This document shows positions 19,461 through 29,358 of a DNA stretch of 64,000 nucleotides, in pieces (the first letter of the stretch is position 1; every line of letters starts with the position of its first letter). Source of the stretch: Prevotellaceae bacterium (GTDB taxonomy: Bacteria > Bacteroidota > Bacteroidia > Bacteroidales > Bacteroidaceae); NCBI GenBank assembly GCA_028723455.1, contig JAQYEW010000001.1:1-64000 (forward strand). Reading direction: 5' to 3'. The position numbers and the translations under genes are program-made. Under the pieces are notes generated by a model. The model did not search any database. It was given only the letters and a program-made list of their open reading frames with translations, and was not told the DNA's origin.

Positions 19461-20855
19461 ATGAAGATAATCATTGCAGGCGCAGGTGCCGTAGGAACAC
19501 ACTTGGCCAAGCTTTTGAGTAAAGATAACCAAGATATCGTTGTTATTGACGAGAATCCTCAGAAAACAGTTACGCTTACCGATAGTGGTAATAACGACCT
19601 GATGGTGATCAACAACTCGCCAACAAGTATTAGCTGTCTGAAGGAGGCCGGTGTTCAGCACGCCCATCTCTTTATTGCTGTAACCCCCCACGAAAGTGTG
19701 AACCTTACCTGTTGCCTGATGGCACATACATTAGGGGCCAAACGCACTGTAGCCCGAGTGGATAATTCCGAATACATGCTCCCACAGTACCAAAAGGTAT
19801 TTCAAGAAATGGGGGTCGATTCGCTTATTTATCCTGAGATGCTGGCATCGCAAGAGATCATTGAAGGTTTGCGCCACAGTTGGGTACGACAATACTGGGA
19901 GGTACATGGTGGTGCTTTGGTGATGCTGGGTATCAAGTTGAGGGATAATGCCCACATTTTGAATGTACCTTTGCGTATTCTGTGTAAGCCGGAAACACCT
20001 TATCACATCGTAGCCATCAAGCGCGATGACCAAACCATCATACCCGGCGGTAACGATTTGCTGTTGAATGGTGATATCGCCTATTTCATGACAACCAAAC
20101 GCCACATAGAACATCTTCGCGGACTGACGGGCAAGGAGGCCTACACCGATGTAAAGAATATCATGGTGATGGGTGGTGGAAAGACAAGTGTGCTGTTGGG
20201 GCGCAAAAAGCCTGAGTGGTTGAATATGCGTATCATAGAACAGAACGAAGAGCGTTGCCATCGGCTGAACGAACTTTTGGAGAATGAAGACGTGATTATC
20301 ATCAACGGGGACGGACGCGATACGAACACCATGCTCGAAGAGGGTATTCGTAACTGTGAGGCCTTCGTTGCGCTTAGCGATGAAACAGAACGTAATATTC
20401 TGGCTTGTTTGGCCGCCAAACGATTGGGGGTTAGAAAAACGGTAGCGATGGTAGACGAGATGGACTATATGGATATGGCGGAGAAATTGGATATTGGAAC
20501 GATTATCAATAAAAAGGTGATTGCTGCAAGCCATATCTATCGTATGATGATGGACGCAGACGTATCCAACCTGAAACGTTTGGCGCTGGCCAATGCCGAT
20601 GTGGCGGAATTCGTTACCAGCGAAGGAAGCTTGGCTACACAACACCAAGTGAAAGACTTGGGACTTCCGAATGATGTTGCCTTGGGTGGACTCATACGCG
20701 ATGGTGTGGGTATGAGTATCAATGGTAATACACAGATTCAGGCTGGGGACTTCGTGGTGGTATTCGCTATGGAGAATCTTTTGAAGGACGTGGATGTTTT
20801 CTTTCGTGCACAACCTAAGGGGATGTTATCCAAACTTTTGAACAAAATCTCTTAA
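19461..20855 (+). CDS. trkA: Trk system potassium transporter peripheral subunit TrkA
   Basis: Two RCK-N/RCK-C repeats, MKIIIAGAGAVGTHLAKLLSKDNQDIVVID. Confidence 0.96.
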   Translation: MKIIIAGAGAVGTHLAKLLSKDNQDIVVIDENPQKTVTLTDSGNNDLMVINNSPTSISCLKEAGVQHAHLFIAVTPHESVNLTCCLMAHTLGAKRTVARVDNSEYMLPQYQKVFQEMGVDSLIYPEMLASQEIIEGLRHSWVRQYWEVHGGALVMLGIKLRDNAHILNVPLRILCKPETPYHIVAIKRDDQTIIPGGNDLLLNGDIAYFMTTKRHIEHLRGLTGKEAYTDVKNIMVMGGGKTSVLLGRKKPEWLNMRIIEQNEERCHRLNELLENEDVIIINGDGRDTNTMLEEGIRNCEAFVALSDETERNILACLAAKRLGVRKTVAMVDEMDYMDMAEKLDIGTIINKKVIAASHIYRMMMDADVSNLKRLALANADVAEFVTSEGSLATQHQVKDLGLPNDVALGGLIRDGVGMSINGNTQIQAGDFVVVFAMENLLKDVDVFFRAQPKGMLSKLLNKIS

Positions 20856-21821
20856 ATCATTTCTTAAACGCTGGAAAACAGCCGATCTCCGGAAGTTGGT
20901 GTTCTTCCGAAGTGCTACTTCGACCGGTATCTGGCTGTGTCTATAACTGGCTATTTCATTCTGTAATTGAGTGGAATGTAAAGCCAAATGCTGAATTTCG
21001 TTTTCACGCTCGCGCCTTAACTGCGTACAGATTGGTTCCAAAAGAGGCAAAACCACGCCCTCCATCAGCTTGTGCCCTTGCATATAGAGATAAGTCTCCT
21101 CCGGCAACAATCCTAATTGCAACAATTCGTTCTGGAGGAGCTTCAAGGTCTTCTTGCCCTGTGGGAAACTGCGCTGGAGTTGCGCAATACGACGGTTCAC
21201 TTGATTACGAACCCATTGCAGGGTACGTTCAGGATGAGAAACAACAATATCGCGATAACAAACCACGTTACAGAAGTCCATCAAAGAAAAACGGTGGTAG
21301 AAACCAAAGCGATAGCACCAGACATTCCACACGAAAAGAGGCCAAATGATTGTGCTGAACTCCTCAACGAAATGCTCCAGAGAGAAAGGTTCATGGTCGT
21401 TTAGTGTGGCCATTACCATCGCCTCGTGTAACCCACCTGAGTAGCAGAGATAGTTTTCAATGGCATAGACATAGGTATGAAAAACATAGGGATTGTTCAG
21501 GATGCGCCTGGACGTTTCCGTCAGTCCCTGAAGCAGATAATCATAATCAGCATCTACGCAGGCAATCATACAGCTTCCTAATTGATCACCTAATTGATTC
21601 ATTAACACACTTTTTTTCCCCTTTTCTAAAGTAGTGCGTGATGGAAGCATCACTTCAAAATAGATTCCCTCTGTTTCAAATTCATCCAAAACACTACGCC
21701 AAAAGAAGATATCCTCATAACTCTCCACATAAGCCACAATACGTTTTTTTGCCCCATTGGGTCGCAGGGCATTTGCTGCCTCGATATATCGAGAGTTCAA
21801 ATGATTCTTAAGCCTATCCAT
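20826..21821 (-). CDS. DUF4435 domain protein (TOPRIM-like; AriB-like candidate)
   Basis: VAYVESYEDIFFWRSVL (E motif) and IACVDADYDYLLQG (DxD motif); immediately downstream of an ABC-like ATPase gene. Confidence 0.8.
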   Translation of the reverse strand: MDRLKNHLNSRYIEAANALRPNGAKKRIVAYVESYEDIFFWRSVLDEFETEGIYFEVMLPSRTTLEKGKKSVLMNQLGDQLGSCMIACVDADYDYLLQGLTETSRRILNNPYVFHTYVYAIENYLCYSGGLHEAMVMATLNDHEPFSLEHFVEEFSTIIWPLFVWNVWCYRFGFYHRFSLMDFCNVVCYRDIVVSHPERTLQWVRNQVNRRIAQLQRSFPQGKKTLKLLQNELLQLGLLPEETYLYMQGHKLMEGVVLPLLEPICTQLRRERENEIQHLALHSTQLQNEIASYRHSQIPVEVALRKNTNFRRSAVFQRLRNDLRDFVQKFG

Positions 21822-21829
21822 AAGCGGAT

Positions 21830-22666
21830 TTATTCAGTGCATCCGGAACTGTCCATGATAATGTCCTCTACGTCCGTAACGCAATCCGCCCATCCGTCCA
21901 TAATTACAGCAGGGCTATGCGTTGAAAGTATAATTTGTATCTGCGGATTCAAATCCAATACAAGGCCGATAAGACTTTGTTGCCATTCGATATGCAAACT
22001 TATTTCGGGCTCGTCCATCAAAAGAACATACGGCTCGCGATTCTCGACAAGGACAGTAAGCAGAATGATAAGCATCTGCTTTTCGCCACTGCTTAAAAGA
22101 TACGGACTTACCACCTCGCCATGCTGATGGAAAAGAATCTCATTATGATCACGAACAATCTTCTTTTGTGTGGAAAGAAAAAGGCGGTCAACCAGATTAA
22201 AGAAATGTTCTTTCTCGTGTCCAATCTGCTCTGCCAGCTTTGGCGCATTCGGATCTCCAGAAGTAAATAATTTTAGCATCCGGTTGCTCAAATTCACCTG
22301 ATAATCCAAGTAACGACGCTGCAACTGATAAAGATGGAAGTCTAACTCGCTTTGCAGACGAATATCACTCATTTTATTCAGCAGTTCACTGGATATGAGA
22401 GGGCTGTCAAAGGATCTTATAACATCAAAACGAACATGATTACATTTCTCGTCATTAAAGACAACGGTAACGCCATCGTCCGTAGAATCCAAATCAGATT
22501 GATGCGACAGATGCTTCGCCAAACGGTTAAGGATAGTGCTCTTTCCGACACCGTTCACGCCACTTAGGATGTTCACATGGCGATTCAGTTTCCACACGAC
22601 ATGTTTCCGTCCCCTCCATAGGGAGTTGATTTCTATTTGTTGGATGTAATCAGCCATTTGCTCCAT
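21830..22666 (-). CDS. AAA/ABC-like ATPase (AAA_15/AAA_21 type; AriA-like candidate)
   Basis: Walker A GVNGVGKSTI, signature LLSSGEKQML, Walker B YVLLMDEPEISLH, H-loop ILSTHSPAVI; 278 aa. Confidence 0.88.
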   Translation of the reverse strand: MEQMADYIQQIEINSLWRGRKHVVWKLNRHVNILSGVNGVGKSTILNRLAKHLSHQSDLDSTDDGVTVVFNDEKCNHVRFDVIRSFDSPLISSELLNKMSDIRLQSELDFHLYQLQRRYLDYQVNLSNRMLKLFTSGDPNAPKLAEQIGHEKEHFFNLVDRLFLSTQKKIVRDHNEILFHQHGEVVSPYLLSSGEKQMLIILLTVLVENREPYVLLMDEPEISLHIEWQQSLIGLVLDLNPQIQIILSTHSPAVIMDGWADCVTDVEDIIMDSSGCTE

Positions 22667-22732
22667 AGGGACAAGTTTTTCAGTAATATGTTTTACAAAA
22701 ATAAGAAAAACCGATTTAAATAAAAACTTTAT

Positions 22733-23740
22733 CTATGAGAAGTTTTGTTTCCCTATCAAATCCAACAATTCAACCATTGTTTCTTCAATATTATGAAACG
22801 ACGCATGTGGCTGATTGTTAAGATACAAATTAAATTTGTCATCTGCCACATGAATGCTTATTGAGGACGAAGGATTCTCCGAACCGTCGATTCCATTACG
22901 TAATAACGCCTTGTGTAACATCATGAGCCGCAGTCCCTTACCTTCCAAATGGATTTTTCTGTGTGTAGAATGCTTTACACGAAAAAGCCCGGATTGTTGA
23001 TCGAAAATGATTCCCTGACGCGAAAAGAAATTATCAAGCGCTCCATCGAGTGCCAAATCTTCGGGAGTGCCTGCTACGATATCATTAGTCGGGCTCATTA
23101 ACCATACCTTGTCAGCCATCTGAAGCGCAATCTCCAAATCGTGGGTTGAAAGAAAAATGGTTTTTCCTGTCTCCCTACTCAAACGATGTAGTAGTTGCAT
23201 AATTTCCACCTTGCTGGGAAAGTCCAGAAAAGCCGTTGGCTCATCCAAAAGAACAATAGGGGTTTGTTGTACCAGGGCTTTGGCAATCATGGCCTTCTGA
23301 CGTTCTCCATCACTCAACGTATGCACCATGTGTTGAGCAAGATTTTCAATGCCCACCAACTGGATAGCTTGCTGAACAACGTCATGATCTTCCTCGTTCA
23401 ACGTGCCCCAAAATCCCGTGTACGGACTGCGCCCCATACTTATCAGCTCTTGCGTACTTAGGTTATGGATATCAATGCGATCCGTAAGTACAACACTTAT
23501 TTTTTGCGCTAACTCCCGCTCTGTATATTGCTCCAATTCCCGGTTGTCCACATAAATCTTACCATTTATTTTGGGTTGGAAACCAGCAAGAGTACGCAAG
23601 AAAGTTGATTTGCCCACACCATTCGTTCCAAGCAGGCATGTAAGTTCTCCACCACGAATACGTGCGTTTATTCCCGAGGCAACTACATGGGTGTTCCTTT
23701 TGCTTTTATAGCCAATGCTTAAGTCTTTAAGAACAATCAT
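22733..23740 (-). CDS. ABC transporter ATP-binding protein (FecE/BtuD-like) with ~80 aa C-terminal extension
   Basis: [53 protein letters not shown]; no permease/SBP gene adjacent. Confidence 0.93.
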   Translation of the reverse strand: MIVLKDLSIGYKSKRNTHVVASGINARIRGGELTCLLGTNGVGKSTFLRTLAGFQPKINGKIYVDNRELEQYTERELAQKISVVLTDRIDIHNLSTQELISMGRSPYTGFWGTLNEEDHDVVQQAIQLVGIENLAQHMVHTLSDGERQKAMIAKALVQQTPIVLLDEPTAFLDFPSKVEIMQLLHRLSRETGKTIFLSTHDLEIALQMADKVWLMSPTNDIVAGTPEDLALDGALDNFFSRQGIIFDQQSGLFRVKHSTHRKIHLEGKGLRLMMLHKALLRNGIDGSENPSSSISIHVADDKFNLYLNNQPHASFHNIEETMVELLDLIGKQNFS

Positions 23741-24363
23741 TCTTCAGTATCAGCTTCTAACGATTCTTTCAACTGTTTGTTAATCTGCTCTATATAACCA
23801 AGAACTTCTTCTCGGCCCAAACGTGATTCGCTACTTGTGAGAAAATAAGGTGGTAATTCCTCCCAGTTTTTCTTAAGGATTGACAAGTAATGCTGTACGT
23901 TTCCACTTGCTTTGCCACCCGACAACTTGTCGGCCTTGGTAAAGATAATACTGAAAGGAATCTCGTTTTCACCCAACCATTCCATAAATTCAAGGTCGAT
24001 CTTCTGGGGTTCATGCCTGCTATCTACCAGCACAAAGAGATTGATCATTTGTTCGCGCTGTAAAACATAGTCCTCAATCATACGTGTCAGCTTTTCCTGC
24101 TCCTTCTTGCCGCGCTTGGCATAGCCATAACCGGGTAAATCTACAAGATACCATGAATCATTGATTAAAAAATGATTTATAAGTATCGTCTTACCTGGCA
24201 TCTGGCTTGTTTTGGCAAGGTTACGATAGCCTGTCAGCATATTGATAAGGCTGGATTTCCCAACATTGCTTCGTCCAATAAAAGCATACTCAAAAAGATT
24301 CCCTTTGGGACACAATGTTACGTTGGGACTCGAGATAACGTATTCGGCTTTTTTTATAAGCAT
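23737..24363 (-). CDS. engB: Ribosome biogenesis GTPase YihA/YsxC (EngB)
   Basis: [36 protein letters not shown]. Start adjusted from ORF-track 24546 to internal Met ([12 protein letters not shown]). Confidence 0.95.
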   Translation of the reverse strand: MLIKKAEYVISSPNVTLCPKGNLFEYAFIGRSNVGKSSLINMLTGYRNLAKTSQMPGKTILINHFLINDSWYLVDLPGYGYAKRGKKEQEKLTRMIEDYVLQREQMINLFVLVDSRHEPQKIDLEFMEWLGENEIPFSIIFTKADKLSGGKASGNVQHYLSILKKNWEELPPYFLTSSESRLGREEVLGYIEQINKQLKESLEADTEE

Positions 24364-24421
24364 ATTCCTATAGGTTTTGTTACACAAAGATACAATAAAC
24401 ACGCCACTTAACAAAATATCC

Positions 24422-25384
24422 TTAAGGATTGATGTCCATCCAAATAGGAAGATGGTCGCTGACCCCTCCGTTATAATACGTACCAAGATAGGTACGGCGT
24501 GGACGCCAAAATCCATTAGCGTTGGTTGTACACATCCAAGGGGCATAGTAGGGAGCCGCCATGGCGGAACGATGAATAAGCGAAGAGGAGATTAAAATAT
24601 GGTCAATCCAACTCCAAATGCCACGAAAATTATAGGAGCCAATATCAGGATAACGCTTCTGTGGGACATTATCCTGGAGTACACCTAACGTCCGAAAAAT
24701 AGGATCTTGCGGATCTGCATTAAAATCACCCATGACAAGAATGTTCTTATCAGTACCTATACTATCTACAAGGGCTGCCAGTGTTTGGGAGGCCAATCGG
24801 CGATGTCTCTCACTTTTCATTCCATTCGTTCTGGAGGGGAAATGGCAAACGATTACATGCAGCGTATCACGTTGAAAAGTAATACCCTTTGTCCATAATA
24901 TATCACGCGTTGGAGGGAAAGCATTTTCTTTCGAGGGAATACGGACCGCATGCCAATCTAATAGACGAAAACGTGCGGGCTGATACAAAAGCGCTACGTC
25001 CACGCCACGTTGGTCTGAACCATTTGTCATCACGTAGCGATAACTAACCGCACCCAACAGCCCCTTTTTCGTAAGGTCGTGCATTACGCTGTCATTTTCC
25101 ACTTCGCAAAGTCCCACCAAATCCACAGGTTCTTCTTTTCCTACTGCAAGGATAACACGTCCCAATGATTCCATCTTCTTCCAATAGCGCCCCCAGGTCC
25201 ATTTTCGCTTGGCATCAGGCAAAAACTCTGCGTCGTTCGTCAGACTGTCGTCCTGGCAGTCGAACATATTCTCTACATTCCACGTCATCACACGCATAGC
25301 GTGGCGCTGTGCATAGGCAGGGCGCAGAGTCAAAACGAAGGATAGGAGAATAATCATCCTAATTACACACAAAACTTGCTTCAT
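24422..25384 (-). CDS. Secreted endonuclease/exonuclease/phosphatase family protein
   Basis: Signal peptide; [46 protein letters not shown] motifs. Confidence 0.93.
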   Translation of the reverse strand: MKQVLCVIRMIILLSFVLTLRPAYAQRHAMRVMTWNVENMFDCQDDSLTNDAEFLPDAKRKWTWGRYWKKMESLGRVILAVGKEEPVDLVGLCEVENDSVMHDLTKKGLLGAVSYRYVMTNGSDQRGVDVALLYQPARFRLLDWHAVRIPSKENAFPPTRDILWTKGITFQRDTLHVIVCHFPSRTNGMKSERHRRLASQTLAALVDSIGTDKNILVMGDFNADPQDPIFRTLGVLQDNVPQKRYPDIGSYNFRGIWSWIDHILISSSLIHRSAMAAPYYAPWMCTTNANGFWRPRRTYLGTYYNGGVSDHLPIWMDINP

Positions 25385-25408
25385 ACATTGCAAAGATAAT
25401 AAAAAAAC

Positions 25409-25440
25409 AATGAGCGGGCGTTTCTCAACGCCCGCTCATT
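25409..25440 (-). terminator. Strong hairpin terminator downstream of the N-acetylglucosamine kinase gene
   Basis: aatgagcgggcgtt tctc aacgcccgctcatt, perfect 14-bp stem. Confidence 0.8.
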
Positions 25441-25559
25441 CATTAGGTATTAGTTTGTTTAAGGTAAAAAGATTGTTTTAGATGTATCACGAAGGTAGAG
25501 AATAAAAATGTATTCTGCAAACCTTTGCGTATTTTTTTTCTAAAAAGTGATTATATTTG

Positions 25560-26363
25560 TTATTTCCTGGCGTGAAAGCGCCTCAATCCATCAATTGGAC
25601 GCAATAAAATGCTACCTATTCTGATATTTTCACCTTCTGCTGCCTCCAAAAGCTCACTTTGGAAGGTAGCAGCGACACCTCCCACGAAATGAACATCTAA
25701 ATAACTGTTATATAACAAAATATTGCGTCGGATAAAACTTTTGAACTGTTTTACTATCAATTCGTGAATCAGGGGCTCATGTCTATAATCCCGAAGAAAA
25801 GGCACCAAAGATGCCAGAAAGCGGTTTGGCATGGGCTGGCGATAAACCTTATCGATAATATCTTGGGGAGTGAGATTGAAATATTGCAGAAAGCATGCGC
25901 GCAGTTCATCACCCAGCTGTCCTTTAAGTGCATCACCTACAAGGGTGCGTCCGAGAACAGCACCACTACCTTCGTCTCCAAGTATAAATCCAAGAGGCGA
26001 AACATTTTCCACCATCTGTTTACCATCATATAAACAACTATTCGATCCCGTTCCAAGGATGGCAACTATGCCCGGTTCATTGCCACAAGTGGCACGTGCA
26101 GCACCAAGCATGTCGCTTTCCACACATATCAACGCATCAGGAAAACGACAGGCAAGCGCACTCACTATTGTATAACTATATGGGGAAATACAACCGGCAC
26201 CATAGAAATATATCTCTGAGGCCGGGAGCTGGGGAAGATTCCGGATTACCTGTTTAATTTGTTCTTCTGAGTCTCGTATAGGATTCAAACCAACGGTTTC
26301 AATGGCTTGGTCTCCTAAAAGCCAATCCGTCTTTGTACTGCCGCTATCTGCAATTATTATCAT
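25560..26363 (-). CDS. BadF/BadG-type N-acetylglucosamine kinase-like ATPase
   Basis: MIIIADSGSTKTDWLL, AILGTGSNSCLYDG, GFILGDEGSGAVLGR. Confidence 0.92.
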   Translation of the reverse strand: MIIIADSGSTKTDWLLGDQAIETVGLNPIRDSEEQIKQVIRNLPQLPASEIYFYGAGCISPYSYTIVSALACRFPDALICVESDMLGAARATCGNEPGIVAILGTGSNSCLYDGKQMVENVSPLGFILGDEGSGAVLGRTLVGDALKGQLGDELRACFLQYFNLTPQDIIDKVYRQPMPNRFLASLVPFLRDYRHEPLIHELIVKQFKSFIRRNILLYNSYLDVHFVGGVAATFQSELLEAAEGENIRIGSILLRPIDGLRRFHARK

Positions 26364-26370
26364 AGAGAAT

Positions 26371-27126
26371 TCATTGGTCTTTATTTTCCACGTAGCCCTG
26401 TAAATCCGAAGGTAAGGAATCCATTATAGAATCATAAGCTTTTTGCCGCACTTCGGGTTCTCTAACATCTTTCGTAGGTATCGGCGCATGAATGGTAAGC
26501 GTTAAAGGATACCAGGTAATAAAGTTAAATCCACGAGTGCGGGGCAATACTTGAAAACTGCCATTGATGGTTACCGGTACAACGGGTAATCCTATTTCCT
26601 CTGCCAACTGAAATGCCCCCTTCCGGAACAACCCCATGTGTCCGGTGAAAGTGCGTGCACCCTCAGGAAAAACAAAGAGTGAAGTACCGTTTTGCAAAAC
26701 GTTACGAGCCTGCTCATAAGTATGTCTAATCGCTTTTGGACTGCGTTTGTCAACAAAAATATGTCCGGCATCTTCACAGGCCTTGCCAATAAGCGGTAAG
26801 TTTCTGAGTTCTCGTTTCATCATCCACTTAAAATTTCGACCCAGAAATCCGGAAACAAGGAAGATATCAAATGCCCCCTGATGATTGGCAACAAAGACAT
26901 AACTTTGAGAAGGTTGCAGGTGCTCTTGTCCCTCCACACGAACTGGCAGGAAAAAAAGGCGACAAAACATCCGCGACCAATATTTCATGGGTACATAACT
27001 CCAAATCCGTGCCTTGCCCAATGTACAGCCTACTGCTGTAACCACTGCTGTTATAAAGGTGGCTATAAGCAATAGGGGAGCAGCTATGAGCAACTGATAT
27101 GTCCGATAGAAAAATAATCGTATCAT
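26371..27126 (-). CDS. plsC: 1-acyl-sn-glycerol-3-phosphate acyltransferase
   Basis: VANHQGAFDIFL (HX4D-like) and FVFPEGARTFTG motifs. Confidence 0.93.
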   Translation of the reverse strand: MIRLFFYRTYQLLIAAPLLLIATFITAVVTAVGCTLGKARIWSYVPMKYWSRMFCRLFFLPVRVEGQEHLQPSQSYVFVANHQGAFDIFLVSGFLGRNFKWMMKRELRNLPLIGKACEDAGHIFVDKRSPKAIRHTYEQARNVLQNGTSLFVFPEGARTFTGHMGLFRKGAFQLAEEIGLPVVPVTINGSFQVLPRTRGFNFITWYPLTLTIHAPIPTKDVREPEVRQKAYDSIMDSLPSDLQGYVENKDQ

Positions 27127-27132
27127 AATAAC

Positions 27133-28032
27133 CTATAAATTAGCAGATAGAAACACCTTTACTTGCTGAATACTTTTATTGCATCGCCGGGCATAATCAG
27201 CCAGTTGGTCGGGTCCAATTTTCCCGACAGCGAAGTGTCGCATGGCAGGATGAGAAATCATCAATCCGCTTGTGCTGGCATGAGGAATCATAGCCGCACT
27301 TTGGGTCAATCTCACCCCAATTTGGGAATAATCCAAAATATCATCGAGCAGGAAATTGAAACTCTGGTCGGGTATGGAAGGATAGCCCACCGCAGGCCGG
27401 CGGCCTTGATAGGCCTCATCCCACAGCTGTTGCGTAGTCAGGTTCTCGTCGGATGCGTATCCCCACAGCTGACGACGAACATACTGGTGTGCCGTTTCAA
27501 TGGTAGCCTCTGCCAGTCGGTCTGCAAGAGTCTGGCAAATGAAATGACGGTAATGATCGTCAGGATAAGATTTTTCCATTGCCTCGTCAACGGAGGAAAC
27601 AAAAACGCCAATACGGTCACGCACACCCGAATTATAAGGACGTATATAATCACTCAGGCAACGGCATGTTTGACCATGCTGCTGGCGAAGAAGAGGCAAA
27701 ATGTGTTTCCTACCTTCATCATCCCAAATCAAGATATCGTTATCCCGCCCATTGGCATCGTAGAGACCAATACGCGCATGAGACAGGATACCCTTTTCCT
27801 CCATCTCTATTAGCAGAGCTAACGCCTCCTGATAAAGTTCACGGGCTTCTTGTTGCCGGCGTTGCTCGCTAAACTCCAATTGTCTTTGGTTGACAGACTG
27901 ACAGGCAGGACACGTACACTCTTGGGCAATCAGTTCGCCATAGCTAAAGGGTAGGCCCCAAGCATGAAAGAAATAGCCCCAGTTGATTAGAGGTGCCACT
28001 TCATGAAGCTTATAATGCAGGGAAACGGTCAA
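27133..28032 (-). CDS. Stand-alone vitamin B12-dependent methionine synthase activation-domain protein
   Basis: INWGYFFHAWGL start and GRRPAVGYPSIPDQS AdoMet-binding-like motif of MetH activation domain; no other MetH domain. Confidence 0.85.
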   Translation of the reverse strand: MTVSLHYKLHEVAPLINWGYFFHAWGLPFSYGELIAQECTCPACQSVNQRQLEFSEQRRQQEARELYQEALALLIEMEEKGILSHARIGLYDANGRDNDILIWDDEGRKHILPLLRQQHGQTCRCLSDYIRPYNSGVRDRIGVFVSSVDEAMEKSYPDDHYRHFICQTLADRLAEATIETAHQYVRRQLWGYASDENLTTQQLWDEAYQGRRPAVGYPSIPDQSFNFLLDDILDYSQIGVRLTQSAAMIPHASTSGLMISHPAMRHFAVGKIGPDQLADYARRCNKSIQQVKVFLSANL

Positions 28033-28044
28033 TTTGACAGAGTT

Positions 28045-29358
28045 TTAGCGATTAAACCATAGTGCTTGACCGCGTACTTCGTCGTTGACATGTCCGTGGT
28101 CGTAAGCCAAACAGCCATTAACATAGGTCTGAAGAACTCGATGTCGGAAAGTATGCCCCTCAAGGGGGCTCCAAGCACATTTACTTAAAATGTCGGCTTT
28201 TGTCAATGTCCAGGGCTCAGGAGCCACAAGAACAAGGTCCGCCTGATAACCAGGACGAATAAATCCTCTATTCTTAACTTGGTAAAGGGTGGCAGGAGCA
28301 TGGCACATCAATTCAACCATACGTTCAATGCTCAACACACCCTCCTGAACGAGGTCCAGCATACAGGGAAGTGAGAATTGCACCATAGGCATACCCGAAG
28401 CGGCTTGACGAGCTCCACCCACTTTTTCCTCAATAAGATGCGGGGCATGGTCTGTGGCAATAGTTGTTATGCGTCCATCTGAAAGAGCCTGACGCAGTGC
28501 TTCACGATCCTGTAAGGACTTAATACTGGGATTAACTTTTATCCGGGTCCCTAATCGTTCGTAATCTTCTTCAGAGAATATGAGATGCCCAACACAAGCT
28601 TCTGTGCTTACATTTTCACCAGCAAGTTGCAATTCTTCTTCAGTACTAACGTGGGCAATATGTAATTTTGCACCTTCTTCCCGAGCGAGCCTTACCGCAG
28701 ATTCTGAACTTAGCAAACAAGCCTCCCGGCTTCGAATCCAAGGATGAAAGCGTACATGCGGATCATCTCCCCACAACTTTTGAGCCTCTTTCATGCGCTC
28801 TACGATACATGAGGTATCCTCGCAATGTGTCATGATCGGCAATGGTGAATGACGGAAAATAGCGCGCAAAGACGTTTCTTTTTCCACCAGCATTCCACCA
28901 GTACTGCTGCCCATAAATAACTTGATGGCAGGAACTCGATTGCAATCTACATTCTTAATCTCCGCAAGATTGTCATTGGTAGCGCCAAGATAGTAAGCAT
29001 AATTCACACGCATCTCCCGTTTACCTATGTCCATGCGTTCTTGCCAAAGGGTGTTTGACGTAGTTTGAGGAGAAACGTTAGGCATATCCATAACACTTGT
29101 AACGCCACCGGCCAATGCGGCACGACTCTCACTTGCAGTGTCGCCTTTGCGACTTAACCCCGGTTCACGAAAATGGACATGACTATCAATAACGCCAGGC
29201 ATAAGATAAGCTCCTTGAGCGTTAACCTGAATGTCAGCTTCAGGAAGTGTGTCGCCTGACTGAAATAGGGAAACGATTTGTTCACCATTCACAAGTAATG
29301 CTCCAAGGAACGAATGTCCCTCGTTTATTATCAATGCATTATGGATAAGTGTTTTCAT
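28045..29358 (-). CDS. pyrC: Dihydroorotase
   Basis: PGVIDSHVHFREPGL, ATDHAPH motifs; start adjusted to MKTLIHNALIINEG. Confidence 0.95.
   Translation of the reverse strand: MKTLIHNALIINEGHSFLGALLVNGEQIVSLFQSGDTLPEADIQVNAQGAYLMPGVIDSHVHFREPGLSRKGDTASESRAALAGGVTSVMDMPNVSPQTTSNTLWQERMDIGKREMRVNYAYYLGATNDNLAEIKNVDCNRVPAIKLFMGSSTGGMLVEKETSLRAIFRHSPLPIMTHCEDTSCIVERMKEAQKLWGDDPHVRFHPWIRSREACLLSSESAVRLAREEGAKLHIAHVSTEEELQLAGENVSTEACVGHLIFSEEDYERLGTRIKVNPSIKSLQDREALRQALSDGRITTIATDHAPHLIEEKVGGARQAASGMPMVQFSLPCMLDLVQEGVLSIERMVELMCHAPATLYQVKNRGFIRPGYQADLVLVAPEPWTLTKADILSKCAWSPLEGHTFRHRVLQTYVNGCLAYDHGHVNDEVRGQALWFNR

Noticed and set aside
19731-20813. 360-aa minus-strand ORF
   Set aside because: Antisense to trkA; His/Ile-rich low-quality translation.
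23737-24546. N-terminal 61-aa extension of EngB in the ORF track
   Set aside because: Extension overlaps the intergenic region and lacks family similarity; internal Met at 24363 matches the normal EngB start.
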